Assembly: GCF_904424705.1 (NCBI RefSeq)
Contig: NZ_CAJGBF010000011.1
Coordinates: 62,001-126,000 of the forward strand
From: Rossellomorea arthrocnemi
GTDB lineage: Bacteria; Bacillota; Bacilli; Bacillales; Bacillaceae_B
Length of the DNA: 64,000 nucleotides
Reading direction: 5' to 3'
In this document: positions 16,998 to 25,532 of the stretch, in pieces
Layout: each line of letters opens with the position of its first letter
Position numbering within the stretch: position 1 is the first letter of the stretch
Notes under the pieces: model-generated
The model's input: the letters and a program-made list of their open reading frames with translations, nothing else
Database searches by the model: none
What the model was told of the DNA's origin: nothing
Position numbers and translations under genes: made by a program

Positions 16998-17212
16998 ATT
17001 GCAACCTTCATGGTTAGCGGTTAACTATTAAATGTTAGAGCCTATGCGGTTCATGGATTATCTTCCATGCTCCACATGGGCTCTTTTTGCTTTTTTGGAG
17101 AAGGATTGGGACATATATTAAACATTGTTTGATTAAGACCATTACCAAGGCTGACCCTTGATAATGGTCTTTTTCTATTTATTTATCAAACTTTTTGAAA
17201 GGGTGTTTTGGC
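16998..17212 (+). promoter_or_regulatory. Structured 5' leader, copy C (putative conditional terminator)
   Basis: AACC (17003-17006) pairs with GGTT (17012-17015); AGCGGTT (17016-17022); CTATTAAA (17025-17032); hairpin from GAGCC (17038-17042) to GGGCTC (17078-17083) with an inner CATGG/CCATG stem; T-run 17084-17088; TTGC. A second hairpin with T-run (17135-17175, AAGACCATTA/TAATGGTCTT) is inserted before the conserved GAAAGGGTGTTTTGGCATG start region. Same order as the leaders at 1925 and 6660, with different but still paired stem bases. Confidence 0.7.
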
Positions 17213-17767
17213 ATGTTAACAAAAAATAAATTGTATTCGAGGAATGATGTAGAAGTAATTGGATTTGAAGAATGTAATGAAAAAGAAGTTAACGACTTAA
17301 TGCTGAAAAAAGGTTTATTGGCGTTAACTTTTAAAGGGAAGCACTACGTATTCATGCCGGTGGGATTAGAAATGCTTCAGTTTGCATTTGACTATGATGG
17401 ATTGAAACAACTAGTCAACACAGTGATCAATTGTACTCAGGTTCCATTTAAATATTTTGAATGGAACTCACTACTATTGCTGAATGTTTCCTTTAGCGAA
17501 GATGGCTTACAAGAGTTTGCATTCTATAAAAAAGATGATCAGACGGAGAAGTATTATAAATTTGAAAGTTACACCATTTCATGGATGACAGAGGATAGAC
17601 TCAGTAGCCTACTTGTAAGTGCTGATCACTCGCCCATCCATCAAATAGAAGGGCTTGCTGGAGGCATTCCTTTACGAGAATGGAATGGTCCAGGTTCCCA
17701 CATTTTCACTTTCGAACAATTTAATAATTTTAAAAAAGAATTTAGCGAGTTTATTTCAACTTATTAA
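17213..17767 (+). CDS. Hypothetical protein (184 aa) behind leader C
   Basis: ATG 17213 fits the leader's conserved ribosome binding site (GAAAGGGTG, then 7 bases); an upstream frame start at 17195 does not. Soluble protein with aromatic-rich beta segments (HYVFMPVGLEMLQFAFDYDG) and a helical C terminus. No recognised domain. It is not similar to the first genes behind leaders A and B, so the leader has been shuffled independently of what it controls. Confidence 0.6.
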   Translation: MLTKNKLYSRNDVEVIGFEECNEKEVNDLMLKKGLLALTFKGKHYVFMPVGLEMLQFAFDYDGLKQLVNTVINCTQVPFKYFEWNSLLLLNVSFSEDGLQEFAFYKKDDQTEKYYKFESYTISWMTEDRLSSLLVSADHSPIHQIEGLAGGIPLREWNGPGSHIFTFEQFNNFKKEFSEFISTY

Positions 17768-17785
17768 TTTATAGGAGGACAAAAA

Positions 17786-18379
17786 ATGTTAATTAAAGAG
17801 GAGTTAATACGTTTTAGTGTAATTTCAATGAATAATGATGAAAAAGAGTTGGCTTCTGATCTTAATTTGTACCAGGTTAGAGACTACATCGGGGACTTAT
17901 TATGTTCGAGTCCTTTATCATTCCATCCGGTCCTACAAGAATACTGGAATGAAGATGAAGTCTTTTTAGAAATCTTCATGCATTCAGACAACTGGGAGGA
18001 TGAAGAAATTATTCAGGAATACAATAAACAAATCACTAAATGTGAGGAATTGGGATTTGCAGACTTAGACGATGCTGCAGCAACTCGAAACATTCTGAAT
18101 TATTTGCAGGTGAAGATTGTTCAAACAATCCCTAACTGGAAAGAGAGCGTAAGTGAAAGTTTCTTTAGTCACCATATACTTATTCCTCAATTTGATGAAC
18201 CTAAGTACCATGTATTAAGGAATCCAGATGGAGATGGTTGGGTAATTGGTGAGTTTTACACGTTTACTGGAGAATATGTGCCTTTAGAAGAAGGCGTAGA
18301 GGAAGAAAAGCTTACTTTCTCAACACAAATTGAGGCAATGAATTATGTTGATATTAAGTTGGAAAAGGAAGAAAAGTAA
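17786..18379 (+). CDS. Hypothetical protein (197 aa)
   Basis: ATG with TAGGAGG upstream, 18 bases after the preceding stop, so clearly the same operon. Acidic, soluble protein with no known motif, two short His/Trp-containing stretches (HSDNWEDEEI, NPDGDGWVIGEF) and a glutamate-rich C terminus. Function unknown. A terminator-like hairpin follows. Confidence 0.6.
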   Translation: MLIKEELIRFSVISMNNDEKELASDLNLYQVRDYIGDLLCSSPLSFHPVLQEYWNEDEVFLEIFMHSDNWEDEEIIQEYNKQITKCEELGFADLDDAAATRNILNYLQVKIVQTIPNWKESVSESFFSHHILIPQFDEPKYHVLRNPDGDGWVIGEFYTFTGEYVPLEEGVEEEKLTFSTQIEAMNYVDIKLEKEEK

Positions 18380-18395
18380 TCTTATAAAACTAATA

Positions 18396-18447
18396 AGGGA
18401 GGATAGAGCCCCTCTAGCGACTTAGAAGGGCCCTCTGTCCTTCTTTT
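18396..18447 (+). terminator. Terminator-like hairpin after the 197-aa gene
   Basis: Long interrupted stem: GGGAGGATAGAG... pairs with ...CTCTGTCCTTC, followed by TTTTG. Read-through into the next gene is possible because its start lies 18 bases downstream. Confidence 0.65.
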
Positions 18448-18464
18448 GCTATGGGTGTATCTAT

Positions 18465-19343
18465 ATGTCTATTAATAAAGAACTTTACGAATATGCACGA
18501 AGTTTAGCGGTTCCACTGCCATCTGGAATACCATCATTTGATGAATATGATGAATTTCATATTAATACGTCTGGAGGCAAGGATTCTTGGGCAATGATGG
18601 TCTTATTACTATTTGGATATAAATTGCCTAAAGAAAAAATTAAATTAGTCCATTTTCGGGTGGATGGGGATCCTAAATATAATCCAGCCTTCTTCGACTA
18701 CAAAGAGACAGATTCTTACATTGAAGAAGTAGCAAAAATGTTCAATTTAGAATTGATCTTTTTACACTCCGATAAGGGGCTTAAGCAGAGAGTAATGGAA
18801 AGAGGTATGTGGCCGGGTCCAAATTCACAATATTGTACAAGTTCGCTCAAGAGAGATGTCTATAGTAAGTGGGCTAGAAGAAGGGGACCTGGAAGATATT
18901 TATGCCTTTCTGGAGAGCGTGCCGCTGAGAGTAGTCGCCGTGCTAAAAATTTGGCTAAGGAGAATTTTAAACCTTATAAAACCGCTACTGCTGTGACTAA
19001 AAAACGTCTAGTTGACTGGTATCGCCCTATTTTTCATTTGAGTACTGACCAAGTATTGAGACTAATGGAATTAGCAGGAATCGATCTTCACCCTTGTTAT
19101 ACCAAATATAAGGTGAGCAGATGTTCTTGTAAGTTTTGTATTTTTCTTTCTCCAAAGGAAATGCTTTCAATTTCTAAACATCATCCTGAGGAATTTGCTA
19201 AGCTTGTTCAAATGGAGAAAGATATGGGCCATACGATGCGGTATGAAAAGGGAAAACCCATTTCCCTTCTGGATTTTATTAAAAAGGCAGAATCTGAATA
19301 TGAACAAATTGACTTATTATCAATGCCTTGTGGGGGATTCTAA
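18465..19343 (+). CDS. PAPS-reductase-family (PP-loop ATP pyrophosphatase) protein
   Basis: 292 aa. Intact PP-loop SGGKDS at residues 36-41, then VHFRVDGDP, Cys124 in SQYCTSSLKRD, LSGERAAES, and a C-terminal cysteine set Cys211, Cys220, Cys222 and Cys225 (RCSCKFC) suited to an Fe-S cluster or zinc. Relatives include phage and plasmid sulfotransfer or thiolation enzymes; a role in assimilatory sulfate reduction is unlikely here, since no other genes of that pathway are near. It is the second PP-loop enzyme of this backbone, after the DndC-like protein at 4770. Substrate unknown. Confidence 0.8.
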   Translation: MSINKELYEYARSLAVPLPSGIPSFDEYDEFHINTSGGKDSWAMMVLLLFGYKLPKEKIKLVHFRVDGDPKYNPAFFDYKETDSYIEEVAKMFNLELIFLHSDKGLKQRVMERGMWPGPNSQYCTSSLKRDVYSKWARRRGPGRYLCLSGERAAESSRRAKNLAKENFKPYKTATAVTKKRLVDWYRPIFHLSTDQVLRLMELAGIDLHPCYTKYKVSRCSCKFCIFLSPKEMLSISKHHPEEFAKLVQMEKDMGHTMRYEKGKPISLLDFIKKAESEYEQIDLLSMPCGGF

Positions 19344-19364
19344 ATAACAAATTAAGCAGAGTGG

Positions 19365-19395
19365 GAGTTATTGCTAAGCAATAACTCTCTTTTTC
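19365..19395 (+). terminator. Terminator after the PAPS-reductase-family gene
   Basis: GAGTTATTGC and GCAATAACTC pair around AA, followed by TCTTTTTC. Confidence 0.85.
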
Positions 19396-19418
19396 ATTAA
19401 TGAAAAGGGAGAAAAGCT

Positions 19419-20000
19419 ATGATAAAACAATACGAGTTAAAGGCAAGAACAGAGGAAAGAAGGTTTATAAGGTACCTTCAGAAGCAAGGATACTTTCACA
19501 CTGTTCAAGGTAGGATTAATTATTTCGTGAACTTATCGCAGGAGTATCTTGTAATAAAGACAAGCGTTGGAAGAAGTGATATTCAAATTTCACGAAAACA
19601 ATTAAGAAAATCTATCCACTTTGTATGGTTTAATCGTACAGCTATTAGAAATGACTTGCAGAGATTCACAAAATACACTTCTGCATTATTAGGAATACTT
19701 TTTGAAGTATTTAAAGAACAGGCCCTGGTAAAGCGGTTAAAGAATGGATTGTTACGGTTATCGTTAAACAGTCTGCGTTTTTTTGCTTCAGGAGCTGAAA
19801 GGGATCCTGCAATAAGAAATCTGATCAAAGCAGCAGGGGGAAACTTTCTTCTATTAAATTATTTTCATATTCGCCATCAAAAAAACTGGAGTAGAATCCT
19901 AGAAGATGATGACTATTATTGTCTGATAGATAGTGGGGCCTTCAGTGTGTATAACCAAAAACGAAAAAATCGCACAGAGGCTGATTGTAAATTTTCATAA
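19419..20000 (+). CDS. Truncated tRNA-guanine-transglycosylase/DpdA-like protein (N-terminal part only)
   Basis: 193 residues, ATG behind AAGGGAG. The N-terminal two thirds is basic and helical. From about residue 130 the sequence reads LRFFASGAERDP, LLNYFHIRHQKNW and then LIDSGAFSVYN, a motif I associate with the first barrel strands of phage/plasmid TGT-like (DpdA-type) enzymes that insert 7-deazaguanines into nucleic acid. The reading frame ends a few residues later, inside what looks like a transposon terminus at 19986, so the catalytic barrel is lost. The family assignment is moderate; the truncation is clear if it is correct. Confidence 0.55.
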   Translation: MIKQYELKARTEERRFIRYLQKQGYFHTVQGRINYFVNLSQEYLVIKTSVGRSDIQISRKQLRKSIHFVWFNRTAIRNDLQRFTKYTSALLGILFEVFKEQALVKRLKNGLLRLSLNSLRFFASGAERDPAIRNLIKAAGGNFLLLNYFHIRHQKNWSRILEDDDYYCLIDSGAFSVYNQKRKNRTEADCKFS

Positions 20001-20090
20001 ATAGACGGAATTCAGTCGTATTTCTCCGGATTATTTTTCATGAATAAACGGAATTCATGCATACTTCTCAGGAATGTTTCATAAATCATT
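19986..20090. repeat. Direct repeats at a probable Tn7/Tn5053-type transposon end
   Basis: From TGTAAATTTTC at 19986, two near-identical repeats about 42 bases apart: TTTCATAAATAGACGGAATTC (about 19993) and TTTCATGAATAAACGGAATTC (about 20036), followed by TATTTCTCCGG and TACTTCTCAGG respectively, and a partial third TTTCATAAAT at 20078. Ends beginning TGT and carrying several short direct repeats are where TnsB/TniA transposases bind. A tniQ-like gene starts 60 bases further on. Confidence 0.55.
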
Positions 20091-20097
20091 CGAGACA

Positions 20098-20131
20098 AAG
20101 ACCTAAGAGAAAAAAATCTTAGGTCTTTTCT
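20098..20131 (+). terminator. Terminator between the truncated TGT-like gene and tniQ
   Basis: AAAGACCTAAGA and TCTTAGGTCTTT pair around an A-rich loop; TTCT follows. May work on both strands. Confidence 0.8.
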
Positions 20132-20147
20132 AGAGGAAGGTTTTATA

Positions 20148-21698
20148 ATGCATAGATTATTATTAAGTCCTAAGCCGTTTAAGGATGAAAGCTTAAGAGG
20201 GTATATACTAAGATTAACTAGTCTTAATTGTTATCGAACCATAAATTGGATATATGAAAAATCGAATTTTCATAACGGGTCTAATACTAACTTGAGTTTT
20301 ATAACAGAAGAAGTTGATCTGGGGAATTTATCATTAATAAGTAATAATTCAATAGAAGAATTAAAATCATTAACTTTTTATTACCATTTCGGCGTGTATT
20401 ATTTTACAGATCCTCTTGAATTAATCTCAATGCAAAAATGGCATGTTTTATCATCCAGAACTAGAATTTGCCCTAAGTGTTTAACTGAAGAACTCTATTA
20501 TAGAAAAGTTTGGGACTTATTCTTTTATACTTGTTGTTCTAAACATAGCATACTACTAGTAGAAGAATGTCCAAAATGTAAAAAAAAAAATTAGGAATTT
20601 CAAAAAAGGTTCAAAGTTAGATTTATGTGATTGTGGGTTTTATCTAAGAAAATCTAATACCATTACTGTTTCTAAAGGTGACATAATTCTTAGTAACTTA
20701 ATTCACTCTAAATTAGCAAATTTTAATGAACCATCTTCAACTGGTAATCCGCTTTATGAACTTGAACTAAGAGAGATTCTTTTTATATTAAAATATTTCT
20801 GCCTCCAAAGTCTTAAGTATGGTGCCCACCAAGAACCAATAAAATTCACAACTCAAATATCAATACGAATTCTTCAAGAAAATTTAATTTGCGTTTTTAA
20901 TATATTTAACGATTGGCCAAACAATCTGTATTCATTTCTAGAAGAATACAGAAAAATACCAAAGGCCCAAAGGTTGTCGGGAATAAAACAAGAGTTTGGG
21001 AATTTTAATCGTGAAATCAATGTTCATTTTAGTAAACCAAAATATTTATTTATCAAACAAGGAGTTGAAAACTATTTTCTGGAGTATTGGAATGGGGGAC
21101 ACTTAAAAAGGTTTAAAAATGCTGAAGATAAATTATATATTACTGCTGAGGAAACAAGGCAGATTCTAAAGATTGATTATAAAAAATTAGTGAATTTATT
21201 AGGTCTGGTGAGATTGAGGGGGTAATAAAGGAAAGGAACGAAAAAAAACTAATTTTAGTAAATAGAAAGAGTTTGGAAACCTTCATAAAAAATAAAGATA
21301 AAAGTTTATCTATAAATAAAACTGCATACGAGCTTGGAATACCGGCATATGTAACTAAACAATTATGTGACTTGTCAATATTAATTAATGATAATTCTCC
21401 CTGTACTAATAGCCATATTGCAAGAATAAGCAAATGCAGCGTAGATGGCATAAAAAAACAAATTAAAATTAATTCTAAAAAGATTATCAAAGGAGATAAT
21501 GAAAAAAATTTACTTTCGTATAATGAAGCACTAAAAATGTTTCGTGGGAGTCATATAAAATTCATAACACAAATACTTGAAAACAAATTGCAGCCCATCT
21601 CAATTGATGAGGTTGAAAGAATATCATCATATTACTTTGATAAAAATGATATATCCAAACTTAATTCAAAAACTTATAATCAAAAGAGATTAAAATGA
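20148..21698 (+). pseudogene. tniQ: TniQ/TnsD-family transposition protein, two frameshifts
   Basis: ATG behind AGAGGAAGG. The first 148 codons have the TniQ start (RLLLSPKPFKDESLRGYILRL) and zinc-finger motif RICPKCL...YTCCSKHSILL...CPKC. The frame breaks in an 11-A run (20580-20590); reading one A fewer restores LDLCDCGFYLRKSN and a long open frame to 21225. A second break near 21205-21220 leads to a frame continuing GVIKERNEKK...LSINKTAYELGIPAY to 21698, a helix-turn-helix-like C terminus. TniQ/TnsD proteins select the target for Tn7/Tn5053-like elements. No transposase or ATPase gene lies beside it. Confidence 0.75.
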
Positions 21699-22407
21699 AA
21701 TTTTTGTTGTACTAACTTTTCAGTTTGATATTAGTCAATATACCAACTAAAGCAACTTTTAATGTTTTTGAAATTTTAGTTATTTCGTTAATTTTACTTT
21801 CATTATAGTTGGAGAAGCTCTTACCATGTCCGGCTTTTTTAGTTTTAAAAGATACTAACTGACTAACAGATTCCTTGGGATAGCAGAATAACGTGCTTTG
21901 GTAAACGTTAATTGTAAATAATATGTTTTAATGAACAGCTGTAAGTGATTGGTTGAAGAATCTCAATTTTCCTCGATCATATTTATAAATTTTTTTCTTA
22001 ATGACAAACTAGACTTGGTCAATAAAATAATAACAACAAAAATATTTCAAAAAGGGGAACCTTAAATCATGAATCACATGAGAGAAGGTAACTGCCCCCA
22101 AGAGTGCTAAAGCTGCTGAAACAGAAAGAAGTGGAGAGCGTAATACTAATACATGGCTGAGGTGAGTGTCACAATGTACTTGGGCTGTATGCTCGTAGTT
22201 TAGAGGAAAATGCATTAATACAGTTATGGTTACTCTTCTTCCAGAAGTATCACAAAAGGCAAAGATACCAATGTCACTGCACGTTCCATTTAAACTTGGC
22301 CGGCCGTGAGGAGAACCTTTTGATTACGCCACTAGGGAAAAAGTAGCTAAGCAGCTTCTCCTTCTGGCTGAAAAAAAGCTGGAATGATAGAAAAATACGT
22401 AGAATAG
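21699..22407. other. Degenerate intergenic region with gene remnants
   Basis: About 700 bases without an intact gene. On the minus strand 21712-21890 a frame reads ...SFKTKKAGHGKSFSNYNESK... to a stop and may be the 3' end of a lost gene. On the plus strand 22277-22390 a frame with one internal TGA (22321-22323) reads PMSLHVPFKLGRP, stop, GEPFDYATREKVAKQLLLLA, resembling the end of a flavodoxin-like or FMN-reductase protein. Both assignments are weak. Confidence 0.4.
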
Positions 22408-23484
22408 GTGAGCGAAATCGATAAAATTTATGATGTTATTGTAGTTGGGGGTGGCCAAGCCGGGCTGTCGCTAGGATATCATTTAAAAGCTTTGAACCTT
22501 AACTATATTATTCTGGATGAAAGTAAAAGAGTTGGAGATTCATGGAGAAATCGATATGACTCTCTGGTTTTGTTCACTCCCAGGGAGTACAGTGCCTTAC
22601 CAGGGAAAAAAATTACTGGGGATCCTGACGGCTTTCCCAGTAAAGATGAAATAGCTGATTATTTGGAGGATTACGCAGAAGAATTCCAATTGAATATTCA
22701 GTTAAACTCAAGCGTAAACAGCATAAAAAAGGAATCTGATTTTTATCAGGTGATGACAGGTGATAAGCGCTACATAGTGTCCCGCACTGTTGTAACGGCA
22801 ATCGGACCATTTCAAAAACCATTTATTCCAAATATATCTCAAAAGGCTGCTCCGAATATTCAGCAGCTGCATACTTCGGAGTATACTAACCCCTCACAAA
22901 TAAAAGGGTCTAACGTGCTAATAGTAGGTGCAGGTAACTCAGGTGTCCAAATAGCGATAGAACTTTCGGAGAATTTCCAAACAACCCTTTCTGTGGGGAA
23001 ATATATGAAGATAGTTCCGAGTATCATTCTTGGGAAAAGTTTGTTTTGGTGGTTTGACAAGCTAAGGATTGCAAGAGCTACTAAGGATTCCTTTATAGGA
23101 AGGATTTTAAGAAAAAATGATCCGATAATTGGTAAAGAAATCAGACCATATCTAAAACATGATCAAATAAGGACTAAACCGCGGACGGTTGATTTTGAAG
23201 GAGAAGCAGCCATTTTTAGTAATGACGAAACTTTGAATCCTGATTGCATCTTATGGGCTACAGGTTACAGGGATGACTATTCAATGGTAGACATACCAGA
23301 ACTCTTCAAAGATCGGTCCATCCCTCATGATAGGGGAGTAACAAATGTTGAGGGATTCTATCTTTTAGGACGTTCATGGCAATACCGAAGAGGATCTGCA
23401 CTGCTGTTGGGAGTGGGAAAGGATGCAGAATTTATTGCAAATAAAATTAAATCAAAGATGGAGTCTAAAAAAACTTTATACTAA
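22408..23484 (+). CDS. Flavin-containing monooxygenase (CzcO/ArsO-like)
   Basis: 358 aa, GTG start with a weak ribosome binding site. FAD-binding GGGQAGLSLGYHL begins at about residue 14, the NADPH-binding GAGNSGVQIAIEL near 175, and ATGYRDDYS near 288, the order of class B flavoprotein monooxygenases. CzcO/ArsO-type members occur beside metal-efflux and arsenic genes, but their substrates are poorly known. Its 3' end overlaps the convergent cadC-like gene by four bases. It could oxidise an organometal or a thiol; that is inference. Confidence 0.85.
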   Translation: MSEIDKIYDVIVVGGGQAGLSLGYHLKALNLNYIILDESKRVGDSWRNRYDSLVLFTPREYSALPGKKITGDPDGFPSKDEIADYLEDYAEEFQLNIQLNSSVNSIKKESDFYQVMTGDKRYIVSRTVVTAIGPFQKPFIPNISQKAAPNIQQLHTSEYTNPSQIKGSNVLIVGAGNSGVQIAIELSENFQTTLSVGKYMKIVPSIILGKSLFWWFDKLRIARATKDSFIGRILRKNDPIIGKEIRPYLKHDQIRTKPRTVDFEGEAAIFSNDETLNPDCILWATGYRDDYSMVDIPELFKDRSIPHDRGVTNVEGFYLLGRSWQYRRGSALLLGVGKDAEFIANKIKSKMESKKTLY

Positions 23485-23837
23485 GAATGTCCAAATGAAT
23501 TCTGTATTAAGCTCTTAATGTGTTCATCAACTAGATAATAATAAACAAGTTTTCCTTCTTTTCGGTATTGAGCTAAGCCCAGGTTTCTTAATAATCTTAA
23601 GTGATGAGAAGCAGTGGCTATAGAAGAGCCTACTATGTTTGCAACATCGCAAACACAAAGTTCTTTTTCCAGCGAGAGTGCATAGGCAATTTTTAAACGT
23701 GTATCATCTGAAAGAACTTTAAACATTTGAGCAGTATTCAAGGTATTTTGCTTTTCTATTTTTTTCTTTATTAAGGATACTTTTTCACTATCTATACAAG
23801 TAATTTCACATATATCTGTGTTTTTCAATTCAGTCAC
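23481..23837 (-). CDS. cadC: CadC-like ArsR-family repressor
   Basis: 118 aa. Winged-helix repressor with the CadC cysteine pattern: Cys10, Cys14 in the N-terminal arm and Cys61, Cys63 in ELCVCD. Recognition helix region IATASHHLRLLRNLGL. A Cd/Pb/Zn sensor by family. No cadA follows it. The nearest gene set on the same strand is ccdA-resA, whose upstream region carries an ArsR-type dyad at 25361, so that promoter is a plausible target. Confidence 0.9.
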   Translation of the reverse strand: MTELKNTDICEITCIDSEKVSLIKKKIEKQNTLNTAQMFKVLSDDTRLKIAYALSLEKELCVCDVANIVGSSIATASHHLRLLRNLGLAQYRKEGKLVYYYLVDEHIKSLIQNSFGHS

Positions 23838-23926
23838 CTCATAGTAATAATAGAACTATCTACATTGTATCACGGTTCCCGTTCCAACAGAATCTGGTAA
23901 TCTAAGTCGTGTATTTCAGCACATAT

Positions 23927-23975
23927 AAAAAGGGAAGGGGACTCATTTTATAGAATGAATCCCCTTCCCTTTTTT
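23927..23975. terminator. Strong bidirectional terminator
   Basis: AAAAAGGGAAGGGGA and TCCCCTTCCCTTTTT form a 15-bp stem, with A- and T-runs on both sides. Confidence 0.9.
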
Positions 23976-24059
23976 AAAAGTCACTAAGTTCCTTTCATCT
24001 TTATTAAATGTCTGGAATGTCACGGAGTTAGTAAATTGTAATAAATTCTACATGGATGC

Positions 24060-24767
24060 CTAGAATCCCGTAAAACCGCCAAATAAATAGTTCGTAAGAA
24101 AAGAAATGATGGGATTCATCCAATTAAAGTATAAAATGATTCCCATAAAGATCATTAAGTACCCGCCGCTTTTCATGATTCTTGCACTATACTTATTGAT
24201 CCACTTTGCTTTCCCGAGGAAAAAGCTTAGCACAAAGAACGGGACGGCAAAGCCAAGAATGTACCACGCCATAAAGAACAACCCTGCATTAGGGTCTGTA
24301 ACACCAAGAGAAATGACTGCCGCCAGGATGGGACCTGTACAAGGGGTCCATCCGGCAGCAAAACCGATACCGATTAACATCGTGCCCAAATAACCAGATG
24401 GCCGCCTCTTGAATTGAATCCTTTTGTCTTTCATCAAAAAATTGAATTTAAGGAGACCTGATACCACCAATCCGAAAAATACGATGAGTATAGCCCCAAT
24501 CTGGCGGAGCAACTCTTTGTTCAGTATGAAAAAATTCCCGATGAAAGATCCAGACACTCCTAAGAATATGAAGATGATAGAAAAACCGATCAAAAAGAAA
24601 ACCGTGTGTAAAATGGCTTTTTGCTGCATTCCTTTGCGGTTATTCAATTCATCTATGGACATACCTGTTATATACGATAAAAAAGCTGGGTAGATGGGGA
24701 GCGTGCATGGTGATAGAAAAGATAGCAAGCCTGCCCCGAAAGCGAATAATATGTTTAATTCTTGCAC
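24060..24767 (-). CDS. ccdA: CcdA, thiol-disulfide transmembrane electron carrier
   Basis: 235 aa with six membrane helices. The two redox cysteines sit in the expected places: Cys21 (LSPCTLPIYPAF) and Cys143 (GWTPCTGPILAA). CcdA passes electrons from cytoplasmic thioredoxin to extracytoplasmic thioredoxin-like proteins such as ResA, for cytochrome c maturation and disulfide reduction. It lies 15 bases downstream of resA on the same strand, an evident operon. Probably an extra copy beside the chromosomal ccdA. Confidence 0.95.
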   Translation of the reverse strand: MQELNILFAFGAGLLSFLSPCTLPIYPAFLSYITGMSIDELNNRKGMQQKAILHTVFFLIGFSIIFIFLGVSGSFIGNFFILNKELLRQIGAILIVFFGLVVSGLLKFNFLMKDKRIQFKRRPSGYLGTMLIGIGFAAGWTPCTGPILAAVISLGVTDPNAGLFFMAWYILGFAVPFFVLSFFLGKAKWINKYSARIMKSGGYLMIFMGIILYFNWMNPIISFLTNYLFGGFTGF

Positions 24768-24782
24768 AATTTCAATCCTCCT

Positions 24783-25313
24783 TTATTGTTCTGGCTTGAT
24801 CATATTCATATAATCATGAATGTCTTGCTGTGACATACTTCCCGTAATTACTTTTAATACTTTTCCTTCAGGGTTTATAAGGAATGTCGTCGGGATGGGT
24901 CCTATTCCATATGTGTCAATTAAATCACGATTTCGATCCATTGGAAAAGTGAAGCTCAGACCATGTTTATTAACGAATTTGTTGACAAGGAAATCAGACT
25001 CTCCGATATTAACTGCTAACGTTTCAACGCCTTTATCCTTAAATTGTTGGTAGCTCTTTTCCATGTATGGCATTTCTTTTTCACACGGTTTGCACCAAGT
25101 GCCCCAGAAGTTCAGAAATACACCTTTCCCTCTATAATCACTTAATTGAACTGTATCACCGTCTAACGTTTCTAATTTAAAACCGGGTGCCATGTCCCCT
25201 TCCCCTATGATAGCTCGATCTTTCGTAGCATTTAGATAGAGTGTATAGACTACAGCAGAGATCAATACAAGTAAAATGCCCGTCCGTACCAATCTTCTCT
25301 TGCTTTTTTTCAT
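24783..25313 (-). CDS. resA: ResA, membrane-anchored thiol-disulfide oxidoreductase
   Basis: 176 aa. N-terminal signal anchor (residues 11-28) followed by a thioredoxin fold with NFWGTWCKPCEKEMPYM. Active-site Cys74 and Cys77 and Glu80 fall at the same residue numbers as in Bacillus subtilis ResA. cis-Pro region GPIPTTFLINPEG. ResA reduces the CXXCH cysteines of apocytochrome c outside the membrane, using electrons from CcdA. First gene of the resA-ccdA operon, with an ArsR-type dyad in its promoter region. Confidence 0.95.
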   Translation of the reverse strand: MKKSKRRLVRTGILLVLISAVVYTLYLNATKDRAIIGEGDMAPGFKLETLDGDTVQLSDYRGKGVFLNFWGTWCKPCEKEMPYMEKSYQQFKDKGVETLAVNIGESDFLVNKFVNKHGLSFTFPMDRNRDLIDTYGIGPIPTTFLINPEGKVLKVITGSMSQQDIHDYMNMIKPEQ

Positions 25314-25343
25314 TGTTTTCCCTCACAGTTTCTAGTAGAATAT

Positions 25344-25380
25344 GTTTGAATCTAATATATATTTGAATGTACATTTAAAT
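25344..25380 (-). promoter_or_regulatory. Putative ArsR/CadC-type operator upstream of resA
   Basis: ATTTGAATGT (25361-25370) and ACATTTAAAT (25371-25380) form a 20-bp palindrome with one mismatched pair, and another TTTGAATC lies at 25345. ATTTGAAT/ATTCAAAT half-sites are the same as those at the cad promoter (11618-11685). It lies 48 bases upstream of the resA start. Confidence 0.5.
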
Positions 25381-25532
25381 TAACAGTTTAGTTTATTTCG
25401 GGCAATAGAAGGGCAAGGCATTTTTACGGAGTTCAGAAGATTGTTGAAATTCTGTAATAATTGTGGTTCTTGAGGATTCTGACAGCTGATATGATGAAGC
25501 TAGTTTTAATAATTTTGAAGAGGTGTACTTTT

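Noticed and set aside
22009..22215. 68-codon minus-strand ORF
   Set aside because: No ribosome binding site; it lies in a region of degraded plus-strand gene fragments.
24106..24693. Plus-strand ORFs of 95 and 89 codons opposite ccdA
   Set aside because: Shadows of the ccdA frame; their basic/proline-rich composition is typical of antisense translation.
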